A stretch of DNA of 64,000 nt from Caenorhabditis remanei. Lineage: Eukaryota; Nematoda; Chromadorea; Rhabditida; Rhabditidae. Positions 21,401 through 34,728 of this stretch are shown in pieces. The DNA lies in the NCBI RefSeq assembly GCF_010183535.1, contig NC_071331.1:12710001-12774000 (forward strand). Reading direction: 5' to 3'. Under the pieces are notes generated by a model. The model had not been told where the DNA came from. It was given only the letters and a program-made list of their open reading frames with translations, and searched no databases. The translations under genes were made by a program, and so were the position numbers. Positions within the stretch are counted from its first letter, which is position 1; each line of letters opens with the position of its first letter.

Positions 21401-23435
21401 GTTATGAGAAGTTTCAGGTTTCCACTTTTCCATGAAAAGTTGCATTTTTTATTTCAAAAACTCGTAAAAGTATTTCAAAAATATTCTATGAGACAAGTGA
21501 AAAAATTTCACGGTAAAACTCTGAACAGAGAAAAACAAGATGAGATTTCAAAATAATGTCAATTACAAAATTTCAATATTTCAAAAACTGAATTATTTTC
21601 TCAACCATTTCCAGCCATTTCTCATCTCTAAAAAAATGCGCGAACTCGTCCAACAGGTGTCCAACCGTCTGTCACTTCTCTCTTCCTTCTCCCTTCTTGT
21701 CACCAATTCTTCCCGCACGTGTTCCCAGTCGCCACCTCGTCAATCAGATGTCCTTCTTTTCTCTTCTGTTCTCTCATCTAACCTGATACCCAAAATCTCA
21801 TTATTCATAGTCTGTTTCCCATTGAATGACGGACAACTTGTGTCCATCCATCCATTCAATATTAAACTGCTTCTTCTTGTGTTCGGGGGGAGAAGGAGAC
21901 GAAATGTGCTCATCATTTGGATTTGATTCGATTCACTTATTCATCCGCACTCATTGACACGCAATCGTCCGTGTCTTTTTGAATGAACAGGAGGATGGAT
22001 GAGAGGGGGACTTTTTGAAACAATGCCGACGATTTGCATAACCAAATAGGGAGTTGAGATTTGGATTTCAGGAGAATTATGGCGCCGGGCCAGATGGGGG
22101 AAAGAGCATACGGAACGGGGTAACGGGAAACAACATTACTTGTCTAAACAAAGGCCTATCAACGCAAAGTTTAGGAAAAATTACAGACGAAGAACTAGAT
22201 TTTGTCGGAAATGAGCTATACAGGTATTTTTGATCTTGAGTAAGACCTAGTCGTTCATCATACATACGTAAAGTCACTAGACATTTGTTCAAATGAAATC
22301 AGAACATTGTTTCTACCACGAGGCATTCATTTATTCAATATTACCTAACAAATTAATGCTCTCTGAGACCACAACTTCGCAAAATGCGTTGCTTTCAAGC
22401 TCTCATCTCTTTCCTATTTCTGAGAAGAAGAAGTCAGAAAACGATAACTTCTTGTTTGTCAACACATTGCTGATTTTGAAACAGTGATCATAGTGGTTGC
22501 CGTGTAAAAACATCGCAATTTATTTTTCCCCGCGAAAAAGATGTCCTTCTCATCAGTTCAGTTGTATGTGGTATCCTAACCATCTGCTATGATATTTACT
22601 AGCCGTTTTCTCTGTATTGTTTACCCAATATTGTTTTTCTACTCAACAACATCTATTTTCTTCTTTTTTTCTACAGAATGAAACAGTTCCGTCTACTGGA
22701 TCTCCCTCTCGTGGACTCCCCTGTTCGAATAAAAGTTGGACATCTTTGGACTCCTCCTCCAAGACTGTGATCCTCGTGGACTCCTCCTCAAATTCTCGGC
22801 ATCTCCTGGGCTCCTCCGATACTGTCTAGTCTGGTCTCTCCGTGGACTCCTCCTCAAGTTCTCGGCTCCTCCGATTTTCTGCTTCTTGAGGACTCCTCCT
22901 CTTCAAGTTCTGGGCTGCTGATCCTTCTGGTGGTGCTGATGTTCACTACTGAACATCCGGCGACCGAATGACCATTTTTGATCATCCAGTCACCGAACGC
23001 TCATCGCTGAACATCCTGTCTTGTGTACTCCTACACATATATATATGAATCGAAAAGTTATATATATACCCACACCCAGAGATGTGACCGACTTCTCACG
23101 GGTTCCGCCAGTAGCCATATTTACTATGGGAAATGGGCGGGGCTTATAGGCATATAGGACTTTAGGACTCCAATATCTCAGTTTTTCAATAGCGAAAAAA
23201 AGAAAAAGCCCTGTGGGGTCTATGGTGGACTTATTGAGCCTGTGAATGATGTCGCAGCGGTGTTTTTTTCTGTAAAATTATGCTCAAAATTAGCTTTCGC
23301 TTCAGTCGGGATAGCTGTTTATTAATAAATAAAGGGAAACATTTCAAAGAAAACTGGCAAAGTTTGTAGATCAACAAGTGTTGTGGTGTGCCGAGTTGAA
23401 TCGGTGTTGACGAGAGGATAAGAGAAGAGAGAACC
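18465..23435. other. Intergenic region, about 5 kb
   Basis: I see no gene I can support. Candidate short ORFs include minus 19071-18916 (about 51 codons) and a frameshifted plus-strand pair at 20284-20579. A degenerate repeat lies at 22690-22920, followed by an AT-alternating stretch (23034-23068). The upstream part may hold the promoter of the minus-strand ETX-like gene. Confidence 0.5.
22690..22920 (+). repeat. Degenerate tandem repeat rich in GGACTCCTCCTC
   Basis: GGACTCCTCCTC appears four times and GGCTCCTCCGAT twice, interleaved with TTCTCGGC, giving an irregular unit of roughly 25-35 bp. Both overlapping plus frames stay open through it as Leu/Ser-rich sequence, but the irregular phase argues against a conserved protein. 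Confidence 0.75.
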
Positions 23436-23810
23436 CTTAAAACCATACTTGCAAACCGGGCCGAAACGGGCCGACACGGGCCGGCGCGTGACTCGCTTCA
23501 AACTGAGTCTTATGAGCTGAAAAATATACCAAAATGTAGATCTCGACGAGTTCTATCTCCGTGGCCCATTACGGGCCGGATGGCTATTTGTTAATGTGCC
23601 GCGGGCCGGGCTAGAATGACTTTTTTGGTCATTTTCGCGTTTTTTGGCACTTTTTCCCGGCCCGCGGCATATTAACAAATAGCCATCCGGCCCATAGTGG
23701 GCCACGGAGATAGAACTCGTCGAGATCTACATTTTGGTATATTTTTCAGCTCATAAGACTCAGTTTGAAGCGAGTTACGCGCCGGCCCGGTTTGCAAGTA
23801 TGCTTAAAAC
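23436..23810. mobile_element. Palindromic MITE with 8-bp target-site duplication (hAT-like)
   Basis: The element spans 23444-23802 (359 bp) and is nearly a full palindrome. Both ends read CATACTTGCAAACCGGGCC inward, and the arms match over about 140-170 bp (GAGCTGAAAAATATACC and CTCGTCGAGATC segments in both). It is flanked by perfect 8-bp repeats CTTAAAAC at 23436-23443 and 23803-23810. Eight-base duplications are typical of hAT transposition. The left arm carries an extra ~20 bp made of two diverged GGGCCGAAAC-like units. The element has no coding capacity. Confidence 0.9.
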
Positions 23811-23978
23811 TAATACATGGCAAAATGAAGATTTCTACTTTATTATTTATAGGTTTATGACACACAGACAGATAAGATAAGGTTGAAAACGAAAACGGAA
23901 AACAAGATTATGCAACAACTGTAAATTCAATGGTAATTTAAAAGTTCACTGGAGTATCGATGGCTAATTCGGAAATTT

Positions 23979-25062
23979 TCAGGCAGATTTGATAGCTGTC
24001 AGCATATTCGTCTGTTTCTTCAGTATATCCATTGAAGACTTTCTTGATTCTTTTTTCATTTTCAGAAAATCTCGAACAGTCAAAACCTTCTCTTCTTCTT
24101 TTACTTCTTCGTTAACTTCATTCTTTTGCTCCTGTTCCTTAACTTTTCCCTTTTTGATCGAGTTCTTTCCAACACTCTCTTCAACTCTCTTGACTGCATA
24201 ATTTGAAAGATACGGTTTCAGGAAACTCAAGTCCACTGGAGTTTCTGATTTCTTTGTAATTTTTGCTGAAAAGAAAATTGATCGATTGAGTTTTCTATGG
24301 ATAGAAGGGGCACCTACGTTTTTTAGGAATCGTCTTCTTATTATTTTCCTTCTCAATCAAATCTTGCTTCTGTTTTTTCAACAATGCTGTCATAACTTCT
24401 TCAAAAGCCAAACAATGAGCCGTGCGCGGGTCTTCATTTGAACTCAATAGTCGAATGTATTCCTTTTGATACTTGGATCGATCAATATCATTGAATCTCT
24501 TATACATAATCCATTGAGCTGGTTCCACTACTTTCAGTGCCTTCTTTGGATTCGTCATCATCAATTCTCTCTTATTCTCAATAATCTTTTGAACCATTTC
24601 GGTTCCTGCCGAAATCATTTCCATTGCTGTCAACTGAGATTCATATTCCTTTAATTTCCTCTCATGCACCTCTTCTTGTTGATTGTAATCCTCATCATCT
24701 TGGACATAAACACAATATTGAATAAATCCATACCAATTGTAATACACCATTCCCTCTTTCTCATGAATAAGTTGAGGGAAATGCTTCTCAACAAGCTCTT
24801 TACAAATGTCCTCAAAGTTCTCAGGAATATTTGAACCTGTCTCCAAATACCACGCAAGTTCTCTCATTTTAATTTTGTTTGAATTGAATAATTCAAGAGC
24901 GATTTCCACGGGAACATGTTTGTAGTTTTCTGGCTCTAAAAAATAAATAAATTTGGATTAGGATTAGGTAAATAAACACTTACGTTGCCAGAAATCATAA
25001 ATTTTCTCTAGGATTGAGTTAGATAATTTTGTATTAGAAGTAGAAAGAATCGACTGATTCAT
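23979..25062 (-). CDS. Uncharacterised charged helical protein
   Basis: Three exons, 25062-24984, 24935-24318 and 24265-23979, close in phase and give about 327 residues. The sequence is hydrophilic, rich in Lys/Glu and predicted mostly helical. A long Glu/Gln/Lys helix lies around residues 95-140, a basic patch (KKTIPKK) near 230, and a strongly charged coiled-coil-like tail (KGKVKEQEQKNEVNEEVKEE). It has no signal peptide or membrane segment. I do not recognise the family. The basic patches allow a nuclear location, but this is inference. Both introns are about 50 nt. The gene lies alone between two intergenic stretches, 170 bp beyond the MITE. Confidence 0.7.
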
Positions 25063-28000
25063 TTTCTAATTCGTGAGTGAAAAGGAAGAAGACTAACAAG
25101 AAGACTATAGACGGGAAGAGTGGATCTATATTTTTTCGAAAATAGTTAATGGCGGGAAGGACAGATGTGAAGACAAACGATGCTCCGTTCATAAACCGCC
25201 AATTTTACCGATTCAAATGGAGCGCATCAGTTAGGGAAAAAGGCGCTCCACAATAAACTTTAGATTGAAATAAATAATTAATAGACGTAAAGATATGTGT
25301 GAATAAAGTGAAACCAAAAAAGAGGGAATAGTAAGATCTGATTCAAAATATTTCAATCAGGGATAACAAATATGAGAACCTTTTCGAAGCAATCATACAG
25401 TATTATTCTGTAGTTCGAGAGGTGAAACATGGCGGCTGTCAATAGTTCTTCATGAAACATACGTAAAAGCAGGTCCAGACTTGTGGAAGACTTGTGCAAG
25501 ACTTGTGAGCAGCCTGATTCATCGTCACAAAATTTGAATATTTTTGAACTTTTAAGACTTCCATTCTCTTTGTCTGCAATTACAGGAACTTTTCCTTGAT
25601 TTAGGAAAAAATACTACAAAGAAACAACCTACAGAAAAATAGTAAAATATAAGTCAAGACTTGGTGGCACTATGTGGACTCCTTTGATGATGTAAAGTTG
25701 AGCTTAGACTTGTGGAAAACCTACGTCTAGACTTATAATAATAGTTTATTCATCTTTTGTGAGAGAAAAAAAAGAACCGGGCGAAAATTATAAGAACATA
25801 CAACAAGAAGGGGTGAATAATTATGTAAGATGAGCTATAGGACCCGCAAAGAGTCCAGCGCTCAAATTTTTGGAAAAATGGTCCGTAATGGCAGTTGGCG
25901 GAGTCGAGACGCAAAAGTTTGTTCGGTAACGGTTTTAGGGAAGAAGGGTACGATTTTATCCCAGGTCGAAAAGTGTTTATGGAGGAATGAATTGTTTTTC
26001 TTACCGCAAAGTACTATTCTATATGGGAACCGGGGGGATAGCGCGGGTTTTATATATAAGGCAAGATTGGGGAAATGGCACTGGTGGGTTACAATTTTAA
26101 AGTAAGTTTTGAGAATTAGAATGATGCGTCTATGGTACATGGACATTTGGGATGAGATTTCTAAGCGTCGCTCATAAGGGGAAAGGTGAGAATTGGATGA
26201 GGTGGGTTGGAAGGATATGTTACATCTGTGGAATACTTGTGTGGTATGGCCCAGACTTGGTGTCGTTTGCGGAGAAATTAGAGTTTTAAAAAGTTAAAAA
26301 TTTCAAATTTGACCAGTATGATTAAAACTCAAACCTTAACAAAGTTTAATTATGTATTTAATTTGTCGACAATTAATCCAAGACAATCTGAAATCTTAAA
26401 TTCTGAAAATTTATCCCAAAACTTCTTTTTATGTCAAATTTCCAAATGAACCTCTATAGTAAATCGTTCTGAACTCATTTCTTTCATCCAGTCATCGAGT
26501 CCATTAACTCATCAAAACGTTCATTCCATCCGAATACTCCTCTATTCATCGTCATTCGTCTCGTCATTTCCTCCAATTAGACACACGATCCCGATTACTT
26601 TCCTCTGTCATTCTTGCGGTGCCGAACAATAACAATCAAACATATTCCTCTACTTTTTCAAAATGACCTTCATCTACCCCGCCTCTTTTTACCGCAAATT
26701 TAGAAGAGAAACTGTTTCTTTTTCCATTTTTCTAATGGAAAGAGAATTGAAGTTTTGTAATTAGCTTCAATTTCGGTGTCTTGTATTTATTTCTTTTTTG
26801 ACAATTCTCGTGTCTGTACCTGATCTTAAGTCTAAATCTCTTTATCAGTAAATAAACACTTTTGTTATCATGAAAGTCCACTTGAAGTAAGCGACTTGTT
26901 TGAATTACAAACCCTCCTCTCCGAGCCATCAACCTTCTGTCAAACCCATAATATTTGCACTTCTCCATTTGTTTATTTGACCAAATCGTACTGTTCTGGA
27001 CGTCGTTTCAAGCTGTTCATTTTATTACTTCATCATTATATAGTATATTGAAATCATGCTAGAACAGTTTCATTCCCGATTCCACAAAAAAATCTGAAAC
27101 ATCAAATGAAGAATAGTTTGTTCACCTCATTTCCACTTCATCAAACCAGTTCCATCAACTATTTCCTACTAAATACTTTCCCCCATTTTTGTCTTCTTTT
27201 CCTCCTACTATTCTCGATTTGTGGTCGTGTAAACAACACACCTGTACAAGTCTGAGAGCGTCTTTTTTCGGATGATGGCCTTTTTTGTTGCGAAATTTTC
27301 ATGAATTTTGGCGTTACTTCAGATCTTGTATTTTTTTTTGGTTGACTGTCAAAGATCAGTGATCTGACTTGTCATAAAAATGCTTTTGGAATATTGATAG
27401 ACGATAGTTACAGTATTTTCTGCCGTTTAGGAAATACCGTAAAAAATAGTTAAATGTGAAAATATATTGTCTACTTTTGAGAATTTCCAGTTATGATTTA
27501 ACTTTAAATAAGTTTTCAAGAGATTTTTAATTTTTTCGGTTTCGAAGTGTTCACTTCCCGGCATTACGTTCTCGAGTTTTTATTAAAGTTGTGTCCATTT
27601 GAAGGCCAATATTTTCTCTCAAATTTAGTTCTTTCGTCGATTTGCGCACATTCTAAAAAGTGCATGTCTCCCTGTCCTTGCCCCTTCTTATTCCTCATTT
27701 CGTTATCTACCGTATCCATCAAAAAGTCAGTCCCGGCCGAAAAAGTCGTTCACTTTTTACTACCTGCCTATTCCATTTCAAGCTTCGAGACCAGATAGAA
27801 AATGACCCCTATTAGAAGAGACATCGAATGAATACGAGAGAAGCAGACATCAAAATAATCGGAAGAAAAGATCCATCCGATGCAATCAGTCTCGTCCCTA
27901 AAATCTCTGCGTCTCTCCGATTTCCACTGTATTTCCGTTGAAAAGGCCACTGGTTCGGGATGGACGTTGTGTCCAGCAGCAGCAGCAGTTCGAACTGATT

Positions 28001-31000
28001 ACACAGAGACTCTTCTTCATATTCCTGCGTCTTTTCGTTCTCTTTTCTATCTCTAACTCTCTCTAATATTAATGATCTCTGTCGTCTCATCTACCTTTCC
28101 CCGCTCATTTTGCCCTGCTGTGATTCTCTCACTCTTCCCTTATCACTACTTCTAGTACTATGATATATTTCTATCTTACATGATTCCTACAACAATTGTG
28201 ACCATTTTTGGTAGGAAACAGAGGAAAAAAGGATATTTCCATCCGTGAATTTGCATTTAATTTGAATATTTCCTCTTCTCATCACCGACCCTTTTTCCTT
28301 TTATTTCAGTAACAATTGTTTCTCTCTTTTTCCCAGTCATCGGACACTTCTTCTTCCCTACTTGAAATCCGATATGTTCAAAGCCTTCTTTCTAGTTTTT
28401 GCCATCTTCTAATAAACAAAGTGAACATCCTGAAGCGCTCAGAGAAAGCTCTTCGGGAAGAGTCCCATAAACTCTCACTGACCACAAATTGTCCATTTCC
28501 CATCATCACTTTCCTCGTAAAAACTAAGAAAAAATATAAAGTTTTCCACGGAGCAGACGTCTCCGCATTGTGCTGTACTAACCAGTGCACTCCACCTTTC
28601 TTCTTTTTTTTCTTAGATTTTTTTCCCATAGTGACCGCCCTTTTTCCAGAAAATTTCGCAACAAAAATTTTATATATTTGTCTACAGAATTCTTTTAATC
28701 TTAAAATTTTAAAACATCATTTCACTGTATTTCTAATATTCTCTCTAAATTTCTTTGGAATTTTATGATCTTCAATTGAAAATTTTCAAAATTATCAACA
28801 CTTGCCAAATAAACTGATATCCAAAATCTCAAAAGTAGATTAGTTCCTTACCAAGGTGTTAAACCAAGAAAGTAGAATAAGGAGACGGGTGAAAAACGAG
28901 AAGAGAGGCGACAGACGGATGCATATTAAATGAGTTCAACGGCCCGTGAATACTCCTTTTCGCACCTAGCAACCTTCTGAGGTTTCCACATTCCAATTGC
29001 TTCTTTTCTTGTATCGAACACTTGGATTCTCCACGGATTATGGTTTAGAGAATCATATATCTGTAGTCAAGTTGGAATTATGTATGTATTTTCCCGAAAA
29101 CCAATTCCTCATCCTGAAATCTCTTACTTCTAACACCACCCTGTGAATCTCAACATCCGTCGTCCAATCCATCAATCAAAAAGTTTCGTTCCAAGACCAT
29201 CCTAATCACCGATGCACCTCATCCATCTTCTTTCTCCTTCTGTTCCTCGTTTAGTCCGTTTCCTTCCCCACTAAATTCTTGTGAGTATATTCATTGAAAC
29301 ACCTGCCAAAATGCGGCAAACACATCGAATTCGAACACTTCGCCCCCTTCTAAACCACACTGTGAAACAACTAAAAGTGACAAGAACACATGTCAGCAAA
29401 AGAGAGAAAGAGAAGGGATTGAAGTGGTGTGTGGTCGGATGGATGAGGTGTCATCACATCTGGTTTTTAAGTTTCGAAATTGTGTTTCGGTGAAAAAATT
29501 GAGCAGTCCTTACATCAGATTTCAATATTGTTCGAATTATACAAATTTGATGATCTAGTCTATTTTTTCTGAATTCTACTTCCGAAAAAACTGTTTCAAA
29601 TTGAATTTCTATCAGTCATGTTATTGAGACTATAATAAATCGGGCTTCCAAGTTTGATTTTATTTATCTGACACTTCATTCTTAAAATAGAAATGGAGAT
29701 ATTTTTAAAAAGAACAATAATGCTCAGAATGCTCTTCTCTCACAATGAATCGAATAAAAATTGAAAAAAAGTGGCAGTCAACCCATGTTCCTTTTCTCTC
29801 ACTTTCTCTCTATATTTTTTTGTCCATTTGTTCATTGAAATTGTTGCCATTTCATTCATTTTTCTGCTGACTTTCACAATGCTCAATCCTTTTTTCCTAG
29901 TTAAACGGGCGGAGTATCTAGATATTTTTCTGAGCCCACCATTCAAAATAAAATCTGAAATTTTTCGACTCCAGGTGAAAAGGTTGGTCTGCAAACAAGA
30001 GATTTAGAGAGAAAAAGACGAAGAATTGAATTATTAATAGAAAATTGAATGAGAAAGCTAAAATCGTGGGTCTACTCGATTTTAAAAGATTCCTCACCTG
30101 AATCCAAAATAGTTTTTGAAAGCAAAAATTACCGTTTCTAGTAAAACTGATATTCTGGAGTACTGGTAGATTTCTAGTGTGCCATTGCACAGACCATGAA
30201 TTTATGTCTTCAATTTTCCAGTTACTGTCTTTATTGTTTTCAAAACCACGTGTTCTCTAAAAGTCAGTTCCCACGCATATAGTTGTTCTTATCTGGAAAA
30301 AACTTTTGTTTATTGAACATGTAATGATTCATTTATTTACCTTCCTCTTTCGACGGAAACCATGTTCCGATTGCAGTATTGTTATAGCTGTATAACTCAA
30401 CGCTCACCGTTTCAGATAAGAGAGAATAGTCATTGTTGTGTTCAATTTTATATTAAGAAATCAGCGTTTCCGTGAAAAGCGTTACAGTAATTTTGAATCG
30501 ATAGATTCTTCGCTATCTTCGATTTAATAGTACCATGGTTATCAATGTCCCCTTTCTTTCAGATTTCAATTTTTTGAAATGGTTGACTCATTGAGAATTC
30601 TTATTTTTTCCCTTATTATTTCCGGTAGCCTAGTTCAGACTTGCTACGGTCTGTTCCATAATATGAAAAATCTCAAGAAGTTCACCACGGAAAAAAAGTA
30701 GCCAGAATAATCCATTGTTTTAAAACTTTCGTGTGTTTCGTAATTGTGTTTTTCAAGGGACAGCTCATCCTCTCTCTCTCTCTTTGACTAAAAGAGACTA
30801 ACCATAATAGTATTAGTCCATGTCTCTCCTCAATGTTCTACTCAAAACCAACGGTCTTCCCACTCTTCTCAATTCTCTTTCTCTGTCTGTCCCATGATTT
30901 TCTGTTTATTTTTCGATCATTTCCCGTCCTTTCTACTCCCCTCCTTGTCCTGTTCTTTTCGTGTAGTTCTTCTTGTACGGCCTGCTTTGTGGGAGGGAGT

Positions 31001-31665
31001 GGGTACACTTCTATCTACTCAAATATAACTTTTTATGTTTAATTTGTGACACTTTTTTTTTAACTTACCACTTTTTTCTTAACTTGTGATTTTTCTGCTT
31101 ACAAGTTCTGTCATGTAGTTCTTCAAGTACTTGACGCTTTGGCTCCCTCCCTGCTTTTTTCGAGAGACTCATCAAACCAAAAGTCGAGAAACATATGTAT
31201 GCTCGGAAATAGATGAGTCAGTTCTTTTTTTCTTACGATTCCTTATTTTTAGGATGAAAAGAATGAAAAATACTACGATTTTACGATTTGAAAAAAGAAT
31301 AGAAATACTTTTTATAGACTAAAAAGCTGGTTTTTTTTGTAGTTGCTTGGTCACAAAACTCTGATAATAAAAAAGTTTCTTCTCGGCAGTATTCTTTTTT
31401 TAGAGATTTTCCAGAACAATTGCTGTAAATAAACTTTCTCTAGTTTCATAGGACCATTCTTGAAAATTATTCCTGTTTTCAGTTTTCCCGCCCCTCCTTT
31501 TCACTTCGAATTTTTAATTTCTCGACCTTCTCTATTCAAGCCTTAAATAAAATGTTATATTTTTCAGGTAAGCCAAAAAAGCGTGCGCACATTTATTGTG
31601 TCGACCATTTCATTTTCACGGAAACTTCTATACACGTATCATAACAACTCTCTAACAAATCAAAA
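25063..31665. other. Intergenic region, about 6.6 kb
   Basis: No supported gene. A GC-richer island at about 25805-26110 stands out and is reported in the findings. The rest is AT-rich with pyrimidine tracts and short chance ORFs, including a 150-codon Phe/Leu/Ser-rich one at 28316-28768 that lacks coding character. The last part presumably holds the promoter of the Egalitarian gene. A TTTTTCAG near 31568 could be a trans-splice or 5'-UTR acceptor. Confidence 0.5.
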
Positions 31666-34064
31666 ATGGAGGAGGCAAAGAATATGGCTCTGCTCTTCTT
31701 TATGGACCATCTGATGCAGAAAAATGGACGGAGGACGATTCATGATTTGAGTTGTCAGTTTGGGGCACGCGGGTTTAGTGAGGAAATGAGAAATGCCGTT
31801 GGAACTACTCAAGAGGGATTGACTGAATTTTTACAGGTGAGACTTTCAAAAAGTTGGGCAACTTTTTAAAATTATTCTGTTTCAAAACTCTCACAATTAC
31901 TCTTTGAGTTTGTTACTTTATTACTATTTTTTCCATTTCTTCAGGGTCACCCATCTCTATTCACTGTTGAAGGAGATCAAGTAATTCTGAACGGGCATAA
32001 CGATCTAAATGCCAAAAACAATCCACTTCTTCAATCCGGTGTTCGCAGTCGGAATTACGAGAAAGAAGCTGTCGATTTCTTCGTAACAAAACTCACCAAA
32101 TTCGGTCCAGAATTGCAAATCAAATCTCTATTGGGACATCGTTCCCAAGCTGCTCCAGAAGTTCGTCTCGTTTCGGGACGTCATCTGAAAGAGTTCTGCG
32201 AGTTTTTGCAATCTCAAGTGGACTATTTTGTTGTCGAAGGGGATCGAGTCCGACTGAAAAATATGCCGGAGCCGGATGAGAATGCGATTGAAATGGATGA
32301 TGAGGGGAGACCATTGGCTGGAGTGAAAGCAAAACAAGCAGCTGTTGAATATTTGAAATCAGTGCTGGAACAAAATGAAGATCAACCAATTCCTTTGGAT
32401 ATCTTTTATCAGAATTTCTGTCAACGGTTCTCGCATACAATCCGACAGGACGTTGCAACTAATCCGAAAGAACTTCTTCAATTTCTGAAACTCAATCGAG
32501 GACTCTTTTTCATTCGGTCGAATAAAGTATCTCTTGTGAAGAATCGTCCAAATGAAGAAGGGTCGGAAAACGGATCAGACGAAGGAGATGAGACAAACAA
32601 CAATGGAATGTTCCCACTTGATCAGAGTTCTCTTACCAGAATTCACTTTGTGAAAGCTTTGAAACCAGCTCAAGATCTGATTGCAAGGCTTTGGCAAGAC
32701 ATAAATAACATGGAAAAGAAAGTTGTTGGATTGGATTTGAAGACTGTTACCGTAGGAGTCGACGGAGAAATTTTCTTGTCTCTAGGTGAATTTTTCTATT
32801 TCAGAAATTTTCCTAAAGCATCATATCTGTTTTCAGGAGTCATTGCCACCACATCTCAAATCGGAATTTTTGATCTTGCTTCAAGTGACGTCATAATTTT
32901 AGAATCTGGATTCAAGGGAATTTTGGAGAGTGAAAAAGTGGTCAAAGTGATTCATGATGCACGACGAGTTGCTTCGTTGCTTGCCCACAAATATGCAGTT
33001 CACATGAGAAATGTTTTCGATACTCAGGTACGCACTGAAAATGGAAACTGATAATCAAAACTTTCTGATAACTTTTGGACCCTAAATTTACGATTTATCA
33101 CAATAATTATATAATAGGGTTCAATCATTATTAATTTAGGTAGCCCACTCTCTCCTCCAACATGACAAATTCGGAAAATCTCTTCATGAAATGCGTCCAA
33201 TCTCTTTCATCAATTTACAACGTGTCTACTATCCACAATCCATTATGCTCAGCGATGTAACTCCACGGAAAATGAGTCAGAGTCCAAAGTGAGCGATTTT
33301 TAATGTTTCAGATAGTTGACAAAACTGTAATATGTTTCATTAACCGCTTCGTAGATATCTAAACAGAAGGCTACTTTATTATTACAAATAAACTTTCAGC
33401 TGGGGCGTTCGACCAATCACCGAAGAGTTCCAACTGACAATTGTAGAAGAAGCTCACTGTCTCCTTTCAGCTCTTTATCAAGCACTTTCCAATCTGATTC
33501 CGGTGCATTTACGTGGTCTTTTCGAAGACAAATGCATCGAGGTAAACCATCCTGAGGTTCGGTTTTGTTCTTTTTTCGTTCAAATCACTTTTTCGTTTCA
33601 AGGTGTTATGCACATTTTATAAGTTGATATTTAGTTTAATTCAGTTTTTTTCAGTTCAGAAAACTGATTTTGAATTTAATTTTCCTGTATCTTGATGATT
33701 TTGATTCCGGTTGCGAAATTCCGATTTTCATATTAGTTTATACCAGACGGTAAAGAATCAAAAGTTTCATTTTCTAATCCGAAACTGAGCTTTTAAGTTT
33801 CAAACATTAGTTTCCAATTATTCTAAATCAATCCCAAGCAATTTCCAGGTTCTCCTCGCATCCCCCAATCGTCCACCACCTCAACCATTTATCTCCTCTC
33901 CATATCGTGCCTCAACTCGCCGTGACGCAAGAAACGGCGGTTCCATAATGCAATCCTTTTCACCAGCCCCCTATGCAGCTGCTCCACGTCCACAGATGTC
34001 GGATGCATGTACTCAAACATTCTCCACGGGCGATATCGAAGTGCTCAATGTATTCTACGAGTAA
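31666..34064 (+). CDS. egal-1: Egalitarian homologue with a 3'-5' exonuclease-like domain
   Basis: Six exons close in phase: 31666-31836, 31945-32785, 32837-33027, 33140-33288, 33400-33541 and 33849-34064. They give about 569 residues. The N-terminus (LLFFMDHLMQ, then TIHDLSCQFGARGFSEEMR and GLTEFLQGHPSLF) matches the conserved start of Drosophila Egalitarian, the mRNA-cargo adaptor that links transcripts to BicD and dynein. Two more helical RNA-binding-like repeats follow. The exonuclease-like fold spans about residues 335-490 (GLDLKTV, KVIHDARR, NVFDTQVAHSLL). The first acidic pair is D-L-K instead of D-x-E and the last Asp appears lost, so catalysis is unlikely. The C-terminus has ACTQTF, a dynein light chain (LC8)-type TQT motif. 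Intron 2 is 51 nt, in frame and stop-free, so retention would add 17 residues. Confidence 0.85.
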
Positions 34065-34728
34065 TCCACTGATAATCAACCAAATGCCTTCTCTGACACT
34101 GACAAAACCAAACATCATCAATTTCTTTAAATTTGAAAAATATAATTATTGTTAAAACTGTTTTTCAACCTCAAGTTACTCGTGCAATAGTCATTCTGCA
34201 CAGTTTCTAAAACTCAACAATCTAATTTCTCCAATTTCCCAGCTTTCAGTTTCATCCGTATCGGTGTTCCCAGTTATTTCTATTTTATTTGGTTCTCTTG
34301 TTTTCAAAAATATCTAGAAAATAAAAAGTTGTTTTAAATCAAGCAATTCTTATCAATCCAACCTGAAATTCGCAACATTTGGAGTCCCGTGAGAAAAAAG
34401 ACATCAACTTGAATAATATTCTGATGATTCAATTGATATTGATATTCTGATGATTCTGATGATATTATGATGATTCTTGATCTATCCATCTTTTTTCTAC
34501 TTCCGTCATTCAACAGACTAGATACCTGATTAACTCATTTCTTCTTTTTTCTTTTGGGAGTCACTGAAATGGAAAGTTCCGCCTCTTTCAAGTTTGGGAC
34601 TTGACATTCTCTATCATTTTTCGTGACTACCTGATATTCTTCATTTGGTTTTCTTTCTAACTAAAATATTGCACCCATCACTGAGTTTGTATCTTCCTTC
34701 AAAAATAGCGAAACATTTTCGTGAAATC

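Noticed and set aside
28316..28768. 150-codon plus-strand ORF
   Set aside because: Phe/Leu/Ser/Lys-rich translation of AT- and pyrimidine-rich DNA, no domain, splice context or ATG support beyond chance.
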